The translations under genes and the position numbers were made by a program. Below the pieces are notes generated by a model. That model ran no database searches. It was given only the letters and a program-made list of their open reading frames with translations, and was not told where the DNA came from. DNA of 64,000 nucleotides from assembly GCA_011009095.1 (NCBI GenBank), contig VTPC01090916.1:1-64000 (forward strand), read 5' to 3'. This document shows, piece by piece, positions 1-10,827 of the stretch. Position 1 is the first letter of the stretch, and the number at the start of each line of letters is the position of its first letter. Origin of the DNA: Ignelater luminosus. Lineage: Eukaryota; Arthropoda; Insecta; Coleoptera; Elateridae.

Positions 1-2930
1 GATCTACTTCCGTTGTATCTCGTCTTCAGCACGCAGCATGAGAGTTATCTTATCCAAGATCATTAATAAGGCTGCGGCTCGAGGCTTTAGGCGTATAAAA
101 CACAACCTAAGAGCGCTACTCGTTAAGGGGGCGCGAAAATATCCGATAGGGGCTTCCACGTCTAATTTAGAGTGAAGACGCAAGGGCAAAAACAATATTT
201 GCTTAAGGGCATTAGAAAATTTTTATTTGGACAGCTGTGCTCATTGTTGATTTTGATCTTTCTGTAAGCTTTTACACTTTGCATTTGACACCTTCACTAC
301 TAAATTTGATAAAAAGACCTGTAAATGCGTTTTAATAAAAAATTCATTCAGCCTGCAATCGAAATTTACAGTTGCCGTTTTGGATCAATAACAAACAAGT
401 GTTAACTGATAGAAAATAATAAATTCCTAGGGTTGGTTTCGTTATAAATTAATGTAACACTAAAAAGACTCAACAAACTAACATTTAATTATCAAAACTG
501 TATTGATACTAATTGCTCAATCTGTAACTCAACGGTATTATAGGAATTAGTCTAAAGAAACGGCTTTCCATTGTGCAACAACTCCTTTATGTAGCTGTAA
601 TAAACTTGAAAGAGGGGAAAGCTAAATTTTCTAGTTTTAAGTAATGTATTGCTCGTAGAAGGGATGTTATGTCGTATTCCCATCATACCGTGTTGAATAA
701 TTGCTACTGTCATTACATACCGTAGTTAAATTAGATAATTAGTGTTACATCGATTTACTGCCGCGAATAAATTTTACAGGAAGTCTTAGTGTAGCGTATG
801 TAGTACATTACTAGTAATACAAGTCATAGAAATTCAATGTGCAACGTCGTTTGAATTGCGAAGTTATTTCTTTAATTACATAGTAATTACGATGCCGCCG
901 CGAAGGCGCAGTGATTCCGCGTGATGGAATGCCTCCCCTCTGGAAATAAATTACGCTTTATATATGGGTTAACCCGAGGTCTTTCCATGCACGTCTTCCA
1001 TTTTGCATGGTGGCGACCACGTAGATCCAACGAACAAGACTTTTAGATAACTGAATCAACGGAATGGCCCTATTCATCTTTTTAAATACACGCGTTTTAT
1101 CCCAGATCCGAGCATATCCCAGCGTGTTGTTGCCCCCGGTATCTTCATGCTTGCCGTTGACCGACCAGCTGTTCCTCGCTTTATTGTGCTCCGTAATCAG
1201 CACAGGCGGTGTTTTATTAGCGGTAGTAATTCGTGCGCGGCTGCGGCTCGTAAGAACGCTGATATATCGCGTTTATTGGCTACATTGTATATGTTTATAA
1301 TACGAATTCGGGACAAGTGTGCGACGAAGTTTGATCGATAGACCGATTTTGTTGTCTGATGTGCTGCTACATTCTATGACACGGGGGACCGGCGAGGCGC
1401 CACGTCAGCAAACCGAGCTTCTCCCCAAATACCGAACGAGATTGGGGTTCCGGGTTCGATTTCTGAAACTCCCGCGGCTCCACCGCGAGGTGCTAATATG
1501 TTCGAGTTTTATTTCGCTCGGCACAAAAGAATATGTTAAGCCTCCTGGCACACCAGGCCTTTTAAAAATGCCTGCCGGAGTACGATAATGCCGCAATTTG
1601 GTATAATGCCGGTAATATGGAGTAAGAAGATTTGCAAACCAATAGCTCTACTGAATAAGACTTAGCGATTTCATCAGCGGTAGTGTTCCTCACACATGCG
1701 AGTGCGAAGAAGCAGTAAATACGCCTCTATCGCTCGCGCCATATATCCGAGCTAAGCCGCTCTTCGTGCATCTGCAGATGGAATTAGGTAATATATGGGT
1801 ACGAGATGGTTGCTTCTCCTTTTCCGGATTCGGTAAACTTGAGAAATCCGGGCTCCTAAGCTCCTGCTTTGCGTACAAAACAGAAAACTTGAAGAAATGG
1901 CTGCAAGTAAACACCCGACATGCGGGCTACTGTGTTTCATCTGCTTAATTACGTTATTTTGAGCTTAATTGTAATTGCGTTAAATTTGTGAAATTAAACC
2001 AGTGCGCGCTCGGGAACTCGCGAGCTTAACTTGTTGAAGGTTTACAATTTTCTTCTTATCCTCCTAAAATGTATCTTAATTAAAAACCCGAAATTTAAAT
2101 AATCGACTGCAAATTTTGCATTTTACCAACTTCGTAATTAAACTAATTTGTTTCAAGATAAATTTCCATATCGGACCGGCGCTTCCACCAAAATCTCATA
2201 ATTCACGTACCCGCTCAACGGTGAAACAAACCAAACAGAACTTTCACCACTTCCGCAAACATCTCAAGGAATTTCTAATTTTTACCCAATTAGCACACCT
2301 CGTTTTAAATTCCCGTTGTTTTAAACTCTTCCAGTTTTAATTTGTTTTTTTTCCGTTGTATAGTGGGCCTAACGTTTTAAACAAAAGAAATTTAATTCGT
2401 CACAGGCAGAGGCGCAAGGGACGCGCGTTTTCGGGTTTGTTGTTGTTTTATTACCGCCTCCTAACAGAGTTACGATATTTAAATGGTTTTTTAGATATTC
2501 GCAATAACGAAAGTTTTGGTTAATACAATAAAATTTGAAATGTCTTTCATATAAATCTACTCTAGCATAAAATGAATATAAAAAGTTGTTTTCACTGAAA
2601 GAACAGCATACTATTTCAAAATGAGTTGCCTTTTGTTTGGCATTTCTATTTTTATTCTGTTATTAGCAGTCTTTTTATTCTCTTAAGGCCGAAATTTATT
2701 TCTAAAGGATTCGTATCTGTAAAAACTTTAAAATTATTATTGGTGTGATTTTATTGTGTCGGAGGTGATTTTAACTGTCGCGAAATCTTTAAAAGCCGAA
2801 ACATCATAATGAAGATATTACTGATTTGTTTATGTAAAATTTAATCTTATATAGTTGGGCAAAATGGCTTATCTTTTACTAGACTACCTTCCCTTCCATA
2901 ATTTGTTTCTAGACAATATCAAACCAATTT
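1..2930. other. No recognised gene
   Basis: I see no coding region that I can defend here. The segment 880-1600 is richer in CpG than its surroundings and carries several short overlapping open frames on both strands. None shows a recognisable protein motif, so I read them as chance frames kept open by locally higher GC. 1940-2930 is AT-rich with no repeats that I can see. Confidence 0.5.
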
Positions 2931-2939
2931 AGCAGTAGA

Positions 2940-3590
2940 TCCTCAATACCATAAAAACAATTGAGTTCACGCCAGAAAAAAATCGAAATATCGCTGAGAT
3001 GTAATACAAGTCCGGCAAATGATGAAATGCCTACGAAAGTGTGTAAAGACTTTAAGTCAAATGCTTGCATACCGATATATAAAAATGGAGGCAAGCACAA
3101 CTCGGAAAATTCCAGGCCAATAAGCATCAGAAATAATGTGTGTGAAAGAATGGAAAAAGTTGTAGCGAAAACGAATAAAGACCCAACATGGATTGCTACT
3201 TAGAAAATCGATACTTACTAACTTGCTGACATGTGCAAATGGGTGGACAACAGATTATGACAACGGGCAGCCAACTGACGTTGTTTACTCATGCTATAAG
3301 AAAGAATTTGATGATGTGCTTTATGAAAGGCCTTTAAATGGGGACACTATGGAGTCTGAAGACTCTAAAAAACCATAATTTCTGGATTGGGGCTAATGAA
3401 CATTTATCCGCTGACTATTCAGTCACAAAGTCTTGTCTTGAGAGCCACTCTTTTTGTCATATACACCTACAATCTAACAAAAGTCATAAAATCCAGAATT
3501 GTACCTTATGCATACCTTAGAATCCTAGTCCAAGAACTGGCGTCTCTTCCTAAATATCAACAACTGCGGTCTTGGTCCAAATAACTCAAA
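2940..3590 (+). pseudogene. Decayed CR1-like non-LTR reverse transcriptase fragment
   Basis: A remnant of a LINE-type reverse transcriptase. Motifs appear in the right order but in shifted frames. Around 3080-3170 there is PIYKNGGKHNSENSRPISI, matching the KKGD..N.RPISL block at the start of LINE RT domains. Around 3205-3330 there is LLTCANGWTTDYDNGQPTDV followed by YKKEFDDV, matching the block normally read as DVIYLDFKKAFDSV, which carries the first catalytic Asp. Around 3430-3520 there is LFVIYTYNLTKVIKSRIVPYA, where the GVPQGSVLGP..F.IYINDL and YADD boxes should be; the YADD is destroyed. About 3530-3570 reads WRLFLNIN-like in another frame. Frameshifts and stops separate the blocks and no endonuclease is visible upstream, so it is dead and 5' truncated. 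The clade (CR1/Rex-like) is inferred from motif spacing only. Confidence 0.72.
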
Positions 3591-3837
3591 GTTTCCAAAG
3601 CATGTCCTAAACCTTTTGGGACTGCATCTCTTATGATTCTAATTTCTCTTTGAAGCATTTTTAAAACTTCAAAGTTTTTTGCTTCACTTAGTGGTGTATT
3701 AGATTTTCTTCAGGTGTCTTAGAGTTCTGCAAACAGATTTTCTGTAAGCTTTTTTACAAAAATTAAGAATGTTTAGAAAGCTTCAAATTTCAGTTGCATT
3801 TTTAGACATTCTAATATAGATACATACATAATACCCT

Positions 3838-4245
3838 TAGGATGTCGAGGTTTCTTCCGCTGACGTGTTTTTCTTTTTCTTCATCACGCAGTCTATCTAG
3901 TTTCTCCTGTCTTTTGCTAGTTTTTTCGCTGAGTTCCAACTTAGTTCCTTCTTATTTAGGATCTTTTCTATTTTGTTGTTCCAGGTTCTCCTTGGTCTCC
4001 CTCTTCCGTTCTTCCCTATAAGTCTGACCTCCCACACTTTTTTGACTTGATTGTCTTCTGCCATTCTTATCATATGTCGTCCAGCTTTCTATCTTACAAA
4101 GTTTCTATGACTGATTGTACTCCAACCATCTTTCTTATATCTTCGTTCCTTTTCTTTTCGAGTATTCCTCTGTGATATTTCTCTTTTCTTGCATTTCTGT
4201 TAATATCCAATTTTCCGCCCTATGTAGTAGTAGTGATAACTTTAA
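3838..4245 (-). pseudogene. C-terminal remnant of an endonuclease-RT non-LTR element
   Basis: Reading the minus strand from about 4245 down to 3840 gives the C-terminal tail typical of insect endonuclease-reverse transcriptase elements. NEDIRKMVGV comes first, then MIRMAEDNQVKKVWEVR, then the hallmark GRGRPRRTWNNKIEKIL followed by WNSAKKLAKDRRN. The family usually reads H..RM.....K..W......GRGRP..TW...I, then W..A..LA.DR..W. The final Trp codon is a stop here, and another stop lies upstream. No RT core is visible on the higher-coordinate side, so only the 3' end of the element is present. It is transcribed opposite to the RT fragment on its left and the Jockey remnant on its right. Confidence 0.75.
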
Positions 4246-4359
4246 ATTTTGAAAAACTCTACATAACTATAATAGTTAACAGAAATCCATGAAAAGCAGC
4301 GCAAGGGCGCGTGTTGTCGGCCTTTCTGTGTACAAAGACATAATAAACTGTAGAGTAAC

Positions 4360-6938
4360 TACTGACGTTTAAGAAAGGCAAGCGGCGTTCCGCAGTGTAG
4401 TAACTGTGAGCAACCTGGACTCACCAAGAACTTTATAGCAGCCAAACTAAATGTGTTAAATGTGCTGGTAATCATCACCCTAAATATTGCAAGAAACAAC
4501 GGAACAGTGTTCCAATCTGTGCACTATGTAACCAGAAAGGACACACAGCCAATTATGAGAAAGGTATGACCTATCACAAGAAAATTGAAAGAACAGCAAC
4601 TTAAGAAAAGTGCAATAGTTCAGCGCTTACAAGACAAACCAAGTAAGTCTAGACAGCAAGTTAATCCATCCACGACGATAGTGTCATATGCGCAAGCCAC
4701 CAAAGACTCAATGAGTAAAAAATTACAAGAAAACAGTAAATAACAAGCCAACCATCAATGATATGATGAAGATGCTCAGTTAGTTTCAGACTGAAATAAA
4801 AAATCACATGGAATGCAAATGGGCTCAATCACATAGCTCAGGAACTAGAAGTATCTCAGCAACAAACAATATAAAGAGAGCCTTAATCTCGGAAACGCAT
4901 TTTTCAAATAAAAACTACATCAAAATGCCCATTGGGCAACGCATCCCAGCGAACGAACAACGGGAGGCACTGCAGTTTCATATTCAAGCCACCATCCGAA
5001 ATAATGGAACTGAGCTGAATAGAGATGCTATTTATTGTCCACTCTGCCATATGGTACTATGACACAACTTCAATACCTGGCACTATTCAAAAAAACTTGG
5101 TTTACGGTTTATCATTGAAAGAGACTTCAATGTTAAACATACTACTTGGGGAGCACGAATAATAACGCCTGGTAAAGGAAAAGAATTACTGAGTGCTATC
5201 AACATCTCTAAATGTGAATACCATTATAATAATAAGATCCCAGATCTACTAGACTTTTTTATCTTTAAAGGAATTTCATTTAGCTGGGTGAAGACTAAAG
5301 GTTCATGCGGCCTAACATCCAGTCATACGCCAGTACTTTTAACGTTGGATACAACAGTCATCAAGAATATCAAAAACAAAACCTAACAACAAATACACTG
5401 ATTGGGCTAAATTGAGAGAAATATTAGACAGTCAAATCAAACTAAATACAAAACTCAAGACCACAGACTATCTTGAACTTCAAACCTAGAAGCTTATAGA
5501 ACAGATTTGTAAAGCAGCCAGTTTAGCTACTTCTGCAGCAAAAGAGACATCAGGATAAGAAATTAACTATCAAATGTGATCAAGGAAAGAAGAAAAGCAA
5601 GAAGAGTTTAGCAACGAGCGAGAAATCCTGCAGACAAAAAAGACTTTAACAGAGTAAAAAAATCACTGACTTTAATTAGAGTTGTTTTGAGATTACTCAT
5701 TATTATTACTCAATTTCTCAAGTGCCGCCAATCAAAAACGTACAAAATCAATGGGCAAGAAGAAATGACAAAAAAGCTGAACTGTTCGCACAACATCTGG
5801 CAACAGTATTCCAGCCAAATGACGTCCTATCTACAATCATCATCGGAATATCAGCCAGAAGAAACCACGAAAATGGAAGTGGCTCAAGAAATCGATAACA
5901 ACTTCAATTCGAAGAAAGCTTCTGGAATAGACGAAATTCCACTTGGTTTATTCAAAAAGCTGCCAAGAAGAGCAATCATCTCAATAGTTGATTTTAGACT
6001 GAAATTTGTTCCAGAATCATTCAAACTAGCCCAAATAATTATGTTAGCGAATCCCCACTAAGCTGATGTCTCCAAACTGTTTGAGAAGCTACTTCTGAAG
6101 AGACCCAAACCACTCATCAATATTCCTGACTTTTAGTTTGGGTTTAGGAACTATCACTCCACGATCGATCAAGTGCATCGGATTACTGTCATCGAACGTG
6201 CCTTACAAGAAAAAAATACTGCCCTGCAGTGTTTCTTGATGTCTCACCAGCTTTTGACAGAGTATGGCATAAAGGTCTCATTCATAAGATGGACAGAACG
6301 TACCTCAAAATTACCGTCAGCTACTTGAATTATGTATATCTCTCGGGAAAAAAATTCAGATTGTTACATGAAGGAGCTTTCTCCGCATTCTATGCAATAT
6401 CAGCGGGAGTACCACAAGGGAGTGTTTTGGAATCTCTTTTGTACCTACTCTACACTACTGATATTCTAATTAGCGAAGAAACAGTTCTTGATGGCGCTGA
6501 TTTTGCTGATAATACGGCGATAATGACAACTGATCCAACTCAAGAAAAAGCAACCGAGAAGCTTTAAGCTGCAGTAGACAAAGTCAGTCAATGGACAATA
6601 TGAAGACTTAAACTCAATGGGTTGAAATAGGTCGTAAAACATAACAGCAACCTGCATATCTTCCTCGATGGGGTCCAGATACCTCAGGCAGAGGCTGCAA
6701 GTTACCTTAACCTGGAAGCATATTGTCAGTCAGAAACCTTAACAGATTAAGTTCAAAACACGTGAAATGTATTGATCAATTTGAATGCAATCCAAACTAA
6801 ACTTAAGATTCAAGAGATAGATTTATCAATCCATCATTAAACCCATATGGGCCTATGAAGTACAGCCTTGGGGATGTACTAAGTTATCCAATCAGATGAT
6901 TCTACAGAGAGCAAGACAAGACATTTTGAATTGCAATG
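4360..6938 (+). pseudogene. Decayed Jockey-clade non-LTR retrotransposon (gag zinc knuckles, endonuclease, RT)
   Basis: Parts of both Jockey proteins are readable in order. At 4440-4560 the gag zinc knuckles read KCVKCAGNHHPKYC and then ICALCNQKGHTANY (the last Cys is lost), followed near 4690 by VSYAQATKD, a gag-tail motif of this clade. The endonuclease follows: ALISETHFSNKNY near 4885, RDFNVKHTTWGAR near 5125, IPDLLDFFI near 5235 and SSHTPVLLTL near 5320. The RT begins near 5880, with KKASGIDEIP at about 5915-5940, FLDVSPAFDRVWHKGL (first catalytic Asp kept) at 6231-6278, AGVPQGSVLESLLYLLY near 6400-6450, and the YADD box read as FADN near 6500, so the catalytic site is broken. WGCTKLSNQMILQRARQ near 6870-6920 is the thumb. 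Many stops and frameshifts occur. The copy ends abruptly where the oppositely oriented integrase pseudogene ends. Confidence 0.85.
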
Positions 6939-7940
6939 TCACTTGCAGTTACATTTCTTGAACCCGCAATCCTGCAATTGACTTCCTGGCACATTCACCG
7001 AGAGAGACAGTAACATCAGGAACTTGATTTTTCCAATACAAAGCTTTTTGTTAAGCTGGTACTTCTGAGCCGAATGACCTTCTTGGGTGCCAATCTCATA
7101 CAAGTCATTTTCATCATTCACAAGAATATTTCTGGAGTCACTCTGCTCTGTCGAACTTAGGAACACGAATTTCGACGATGTTTCTAAACTGATCCTTTGG
7201 AAATTGTCTTCTAGAGATTTCTTTTATTTCCTTTGCCTGTGACTTCAAAGCAGTTTTGGCGCCTTCTTTCTTTTTCTTGATAGACCTGATTTTATCACGA
7301 ATAATATTACTCGATGAAGTTCCTTCTGAAGTACCTGGGGATGACTCTGGGTCTGTCTCTTCGTTCTGCTCCAGCTTTCCCCGCGGTCATCATGTTTTTC
7401 TTCTACTAAACCGTTTTGTGTAGTATAGATCAGTGCTTCAGGTTCTTCTTCAGTCTTCAAGTTTGCTATAGCATGAAGTTTTAAACAACACCAAACATGG
7501 CCTTATACGGGCTACAGTTAATGCCTTGATGACGGGCTTTGTTTTTCATGAACTGGACAGATCTGAGTCCTTCAGACCAACGTGTGCCGTAGCTTGCCAA
7601 ATTGTACAAAGTTCATCCAGGATTTGGTTGTAGAATTCACGACGGTTATCACTTTGAAGAATGATTGGTACTACCAATATGGTAAAAATATCAAGAAGAC
7701 TCGGAGCTACTTCTTCTGCTCGTTTGCTTTCAAAGGTCACAACTGCACAAACTTCGTAAGATGATCTTGGTATACAAGAATAAATTGATAGTCCGAGTCC
7801 GGTTGGCTTTGCATGTCAATTAAATCCACTTGGTGGCTAGAGTTCATCTCTTTAAAACTCAGAGGATGATATGAAACAACACAGACAGAAATACGATTAT
7901 TGTCCCGCCCGGCAGACAGAAACAGACTGCAGGAAATCAC
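6939..7940 (-). pseudogene. Retroviral-type integrase pseudogene, KRBA2/SCAND3-like
   Basis: Minus-strand fragments together resemble the rve-type integrase core found in KRBA2/SCAND3-like proteins and related insect repeats. From 7840 down they read HQVDLIDMQSQPDSDYQF, then ILVYQDHLTKFVQL, then after a short insertion and a stop KRAEEVAPSLLDIF and IILQSDNRREF. This gives the first two catalytic Asp of the D,D35E triad (VDLID and QSDN). The stretch that should carry HGKPRHPQSQGSVERAN with the catalytic Glu is garbled near 7560-7590. Then come FMKNKARHQGINCSPYKAMF near 7500-7550 and, after several stops, a basic linker, and finally NDENDLYEIGTQEG and a terminal KCNCK at 6939-7166. Domain order is preserved but at least four frame disruptions are present. 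It meets the Jockey copy tail to tail at about 6938. Confidence 0.8.
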
Positions 7941-8084
7941 TCAATTTATCAAATTGACTATAGGCTTTGGACAGTTACACTTATTTATCATTTCAGATTT
8001 CACAACGTTATCTTCTGAGCACGCTGTGACCGTAACTCGCATTCTTTCCCTCACAGGAATCCTATACCGTGCTTTTCAGTGTCA

Positions 8085-8650
8085 GTATAGTCGTGGATCT
8101 AGGATTGCGCTTGCACTTAAGACGCCTATAGCGTCTTATCGTTTCGCTTTTGTAAAGGTAAAAATCACCTTCCGCACTCTCTTTCTCAACCTTTCTAGTC
8201 AGCTACTACCATTGATCTAGCGTGATAGCTTAATTGTCCTCAACAACCCCGTTTTCGCCTGTAACACCCTTGAATATTATCCTTACCTATTGTAATGGTA
8301 ATACTTGTGCCTTTCAGCCTCTATTATTAATTCTAGAAGCATGGAACTCGGTCCCATAAACATTAATCATTTCAAAGTTGAATACTGTCTCCTGATATGT
8401 ACGCCGCCCGCTGTATCTTTCACCCGAACTCACCTCCCAGCTTGCAGGACCTTCACGCGATCTTACTGAAAACGTGTACTATAGCGTGATTGAAGGATCA
8501 CGATTTGCTCTCCTACTTAAGCCGCCTGTAGCTCCAATTTCGCGGTTTGTTCTTCCTAACAGCATCGGCTTCGGTTACGACACCATAACTGTAAAGATAA
8601 CAATCAAATTTCAGGCTCTACCTTTGTATATTTCTGATCTAGTTAGTTGT
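8085..8650 (+). repeat. Two diverged direct-repeat segments about 390 bp apart
   Basis: Segments near 8085-8200 and 8475-8650 look related. Each has a stretch of the form ..TATAG..GT.GGATC..GGATT or its variant, followed by CACTTAAG.CGCCT.TAGC, and each translates in the same relative frame (YSRGSRIALALKTPIAS against EGSRFALLLKPPVAP). Divergence is high and the alignment was made by eye. They may be internal repeats of an LTR-element remnant whose 3' end seems to be at 8983-9000. I recognise no protein. Confidence 0.3.
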
Positions 8651-8982
8651 CATGAATGCTTTACTTATGCGTGTGTGTGTGTTTCTTTAATGGACATAAA
8701 GTTATGAGCAGTGTTATTGGTACTTTAAAAAATATTCGATTCTGTTCGAGTTTTGTTCTATCAAGAAGGTTATTGAAGAACAGAATCCAACTGGTATTCG
8801 TGCATGGTTTGTCGAAAAAAAAAAACTAACAATGACAAATCCTAACGTATCTTCCTACATAGCTTCTTTGTAAAGGTCAACAAAGATGTGGATGTTTGTA
8901 TGAACAAATACCAGTTCAGTAAGAATAAATTTCTAGCATCGGAATAAAATTACTATAACAACAAAATAAGTTTACTTGCCTT

Positions 8983-8998
8983 AAAAAGAGGGGGGAAA
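8983..8998 (+). other. Polypurine tract next to a putative LTR start
   Basis: A 16-base all-purine run (AAAAAGAGGGGGGAAA) is followed immediately by TGTAACGATACG. A polypurine tract directly before a TG is what is expected at the 5' edge of the 3' LTR of a retrotransposon on the + strand. No convincing gag-pol in the same orientation is left upstream, so the internal part is deleted or too decayed to read. Confidence 0.5.
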
Positions 8999-9022
8999 TG
9001 TAACGATACGAAATTGCGATCT

Positions 9023-9277
9023 TATTACGGAAATAACAAACTGAGTTGCTTGTGTTATTTTCTCTTAGAATTCTTTCATTGTAATCTAATGAATCAGATA
9101 AACAAGTTTAAGTTTACATTATATTATGTTGTCTTTTAATTTTTAGAGGCTACAAAGCAAAAACCAAAAATGATCTAAACTAACCGCCATCACCAAAAGC
9201 GGCCGTAATCGCAATGATTCGCATTAGTTAAAATTATTTTTCCTTCTTAGATCACAACGAAAGAATACGCGCCTATA
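9023..9277 (+). repeat. Left copy of a 255-bp direct repeat (LTR-like) flanking mariner
   Basis: Starts TATTACGGAAATAAC and ends GCGCCTATA. It is about 96% identical by eye (eight substitutions and one single-base indel) to 10572-10827. It lies inside the putative LTR that starts at 8999. Its last TA is the left target duplication of the mariner. Confidence 0.9.
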
Positions 9278-10571
9278 CGAGGGTGGTCTGAAAAGTTTCC
9301 GACCTAACAAAGATACAAGACATTTTTTCTGAAAATTTTTTTTTATATTTCAACATAGTCTCCTTGTAACTCTACACACTTCTCCCAGCGATGCTCCCAT
9401 CTCTGTAACCCGTCCAAATAGTACTCGGAATTTTTCTCTGCAAAATAATTGTTCACGAAGGTGATTGCCTCTTCATTTGACGAAAATCTTTGTCCTCCGA
9501 GCGCAATTTTTAGATGAGGGAACAAAAAGAAGTCGCTTGGGGCTAGATCTGGTGAGTAAGGCGGATGGTCAAGCAGTTCAAACCGTAATTCGTGGATTTT
9601 TGCCATGGCAACCGCTGAGGTGTGAGACGGTGCGTTGTCTTGGTGAAACAGGATTTTCTTTTTTTGCAAATGTGGCCGTTTTTTCGCAAGTTCTGCCTTC
9701 AGCTTGTCAAGTAATGATGCATAGTATGCTCCTGTAATGGTTTTTCCTTTTTTAAGATAATCGATTAAAATAACTCCATGACTGTCCCAAAAAACAGTCG
9801 CCATTACTTTCCCAGCCGAAAAAACAGTTTTTGCTTTTTTTGGAGCGGGTTCCCCCTTTGCAGTCCACTGTTTGGACTGTATTTTTGTTTCGGGCGTATA
9901 ATGGTGTATCCAAGTTTCATCTACAGTAATTAATCGGCGCCAAAACTCGGATTTATTTCGCCTAAACTGCGCCAAAAGAGCGTTGGAAATATTCATTCGA
10001 ACACGTTTTTGGTCTAACGTGAGCAAACGCGGCACCCAATGCGCGGACAGCTTTCTCATGCCTAAATGTTGATTAAATATGTGACAAACACGTTCTTTTG
10101 ACATGTTCATAACCTCTGCTATCTCTCTCACTTTAATTCGGCGGTCGTCTAGCACCATTTGGTGAACTTTGGCGATGTTTTCGTCGGTAGTTGCAGTTTT
10201 TGGACGTCCCGAACGTTCATCGTCTCCCAAGCTCTTACGGCCACGTTTAAATTCAGCAGCCCAAAATTTCACTGTGGTAAATGATGGTGCAGAGTCCCCA
10301 TACACAGAATCCAACTCATCTTTTATTTGCGAAGGCGTATTGCCTCTCAAAAACAAATATTTAATGACAGCTCGATACTCGATTTTGTCCATTTTCACAA
10401 AAAAAACTCACATCAACTCACTCAAACGACTGTTACATAAAAACTGCGCGTCCAAAATGGCTGAAACTTTGGTGGGTAACTGTCAACAGATGAACAACGA
10501 AATTCAGTAGCTTTTATTTACGAGTGCTGCCATCTTCACGTTGAGGTCGGAAACTTTTCAGACCACCCTCG
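9278..10571 (-). mobile_element. Apparently complete mariner element with perfect 28-bp TIRs
   Basis: This 1294-bp element has both ends intact. The left terminal repeat (9278-9305, starting CGAGGGTGGTCTGAAAAG) and the reverse complement of the right one (10544-10571) match over all 28 bases. A TA dinucleotide flanks each side (9276-9277 and 10572-10573), the expected target duplication of Tc1/mariner elements. It contains one uninterrupted transposase gene on the minus strand. Length, TIR length and coding capacity all fit an autonomous mariner, so recent arrival or very recent activity is inferred. It is the only element in the window with no visible decay. Confidence 0.97.
9343..10392 (-). 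CDS. Mariner transposase, full length, DD34D
   Basis: Encodes a 349-residue DDE-superfamily transposase that would bind the element's own terminal repeats, cut it out and insert it at TA dinucleotides. Residues 1-110 hold the paired helix-turn-helix DNA-binding region, with the linker GRPKT near 63-67. The mariner hallmark WVPRLLT is at 119-125. The catalytic triad is D158 in TVDETW, D252 in HQDNAPSH and D287 in YSPDLAPSD; 34 residues separate the last two Asp, which is the mariner DD34D signature. The start is the ATG at 10392, with A at -3 and G at +4. The frame is open two codons further upstream, but from a GTG, which is not a likely start in a eukaryote. No stop or frameshift occurs and the length equals that of active family members, so the enzyme could be functional. 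The subfamily cannot be fixed by eye. Confidence 0.96.
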   Translation of the reverse strand: MDKIEYRAVIKYLFLRGNTPSQIKDELDSVYGDSAPSFTTVKFWAAEFKRGRKSLGDDERSGRPKTATTDENIAKVHQMVLDDRRIKVREIAEVMNMSKERVCHIFNQHLGMRKLSAHWVPRLLTLDQKRVRMNISNALLAQFRRNKSEFWRRLITVDETWIHHYTPETKIQSKQWTAKGEPAPKKAKTVFSAGKVMATVFWDSHGVILIDYLKKGKTITGAYYASLLDKLKAELAKKRPHLQKKKILFHQDNAPSHTSAVAMAKIHELRFELLDHPPYSPDLAPSDFFLFPHLKIALGGQRFSSNEEAITFVNNYFAEKNSEYYLDGLQRWEHRWEKCVELQGDYVEI

Positions 10572-10827
10572 TATTACGGAAATAACAAGCTGAGTTGCTT
10601 GTGTTATTTTCTCTTAGCATTCTTTCATTGTAATCTAACTGAATCAGATAAACAAGTTTAAGTTTACATTATATTATGTTGTCTTTTAATTTTTAGAGGC
10701 TACAAAGCAAAAAACAAAAATGATCTAAACTAACCGCCACCACCTAAAGCGGCCGTAATCGTAATGATTCGCATTAGTTAAAATTATTTTGCCTTCTTAG
10801 ATCACAACGAAAGAATATGCGCCTATA
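10572..10827 (+). repeat. Right copy of the 255-bp direct repeat flanking mariner
   Basis: Begins TATTACGGAAATAAC right after the mariner and ends GCGCCTATA. It is followed by ATAAAGAGACA, which could be the polyadenylation region of the LTR. The first TA doubles as the mariner target duplication. Differences from the left copy are scattered single bases, so the two copies have diverged separately. Confidence 0.9.

Noticed and set aside
1440-1475. B-box-like GGGTTCGATTTC on the + strand
   Set aside because: No A box at the right distance and no tRNA-like fold, so not called as a tRNA or SINE.
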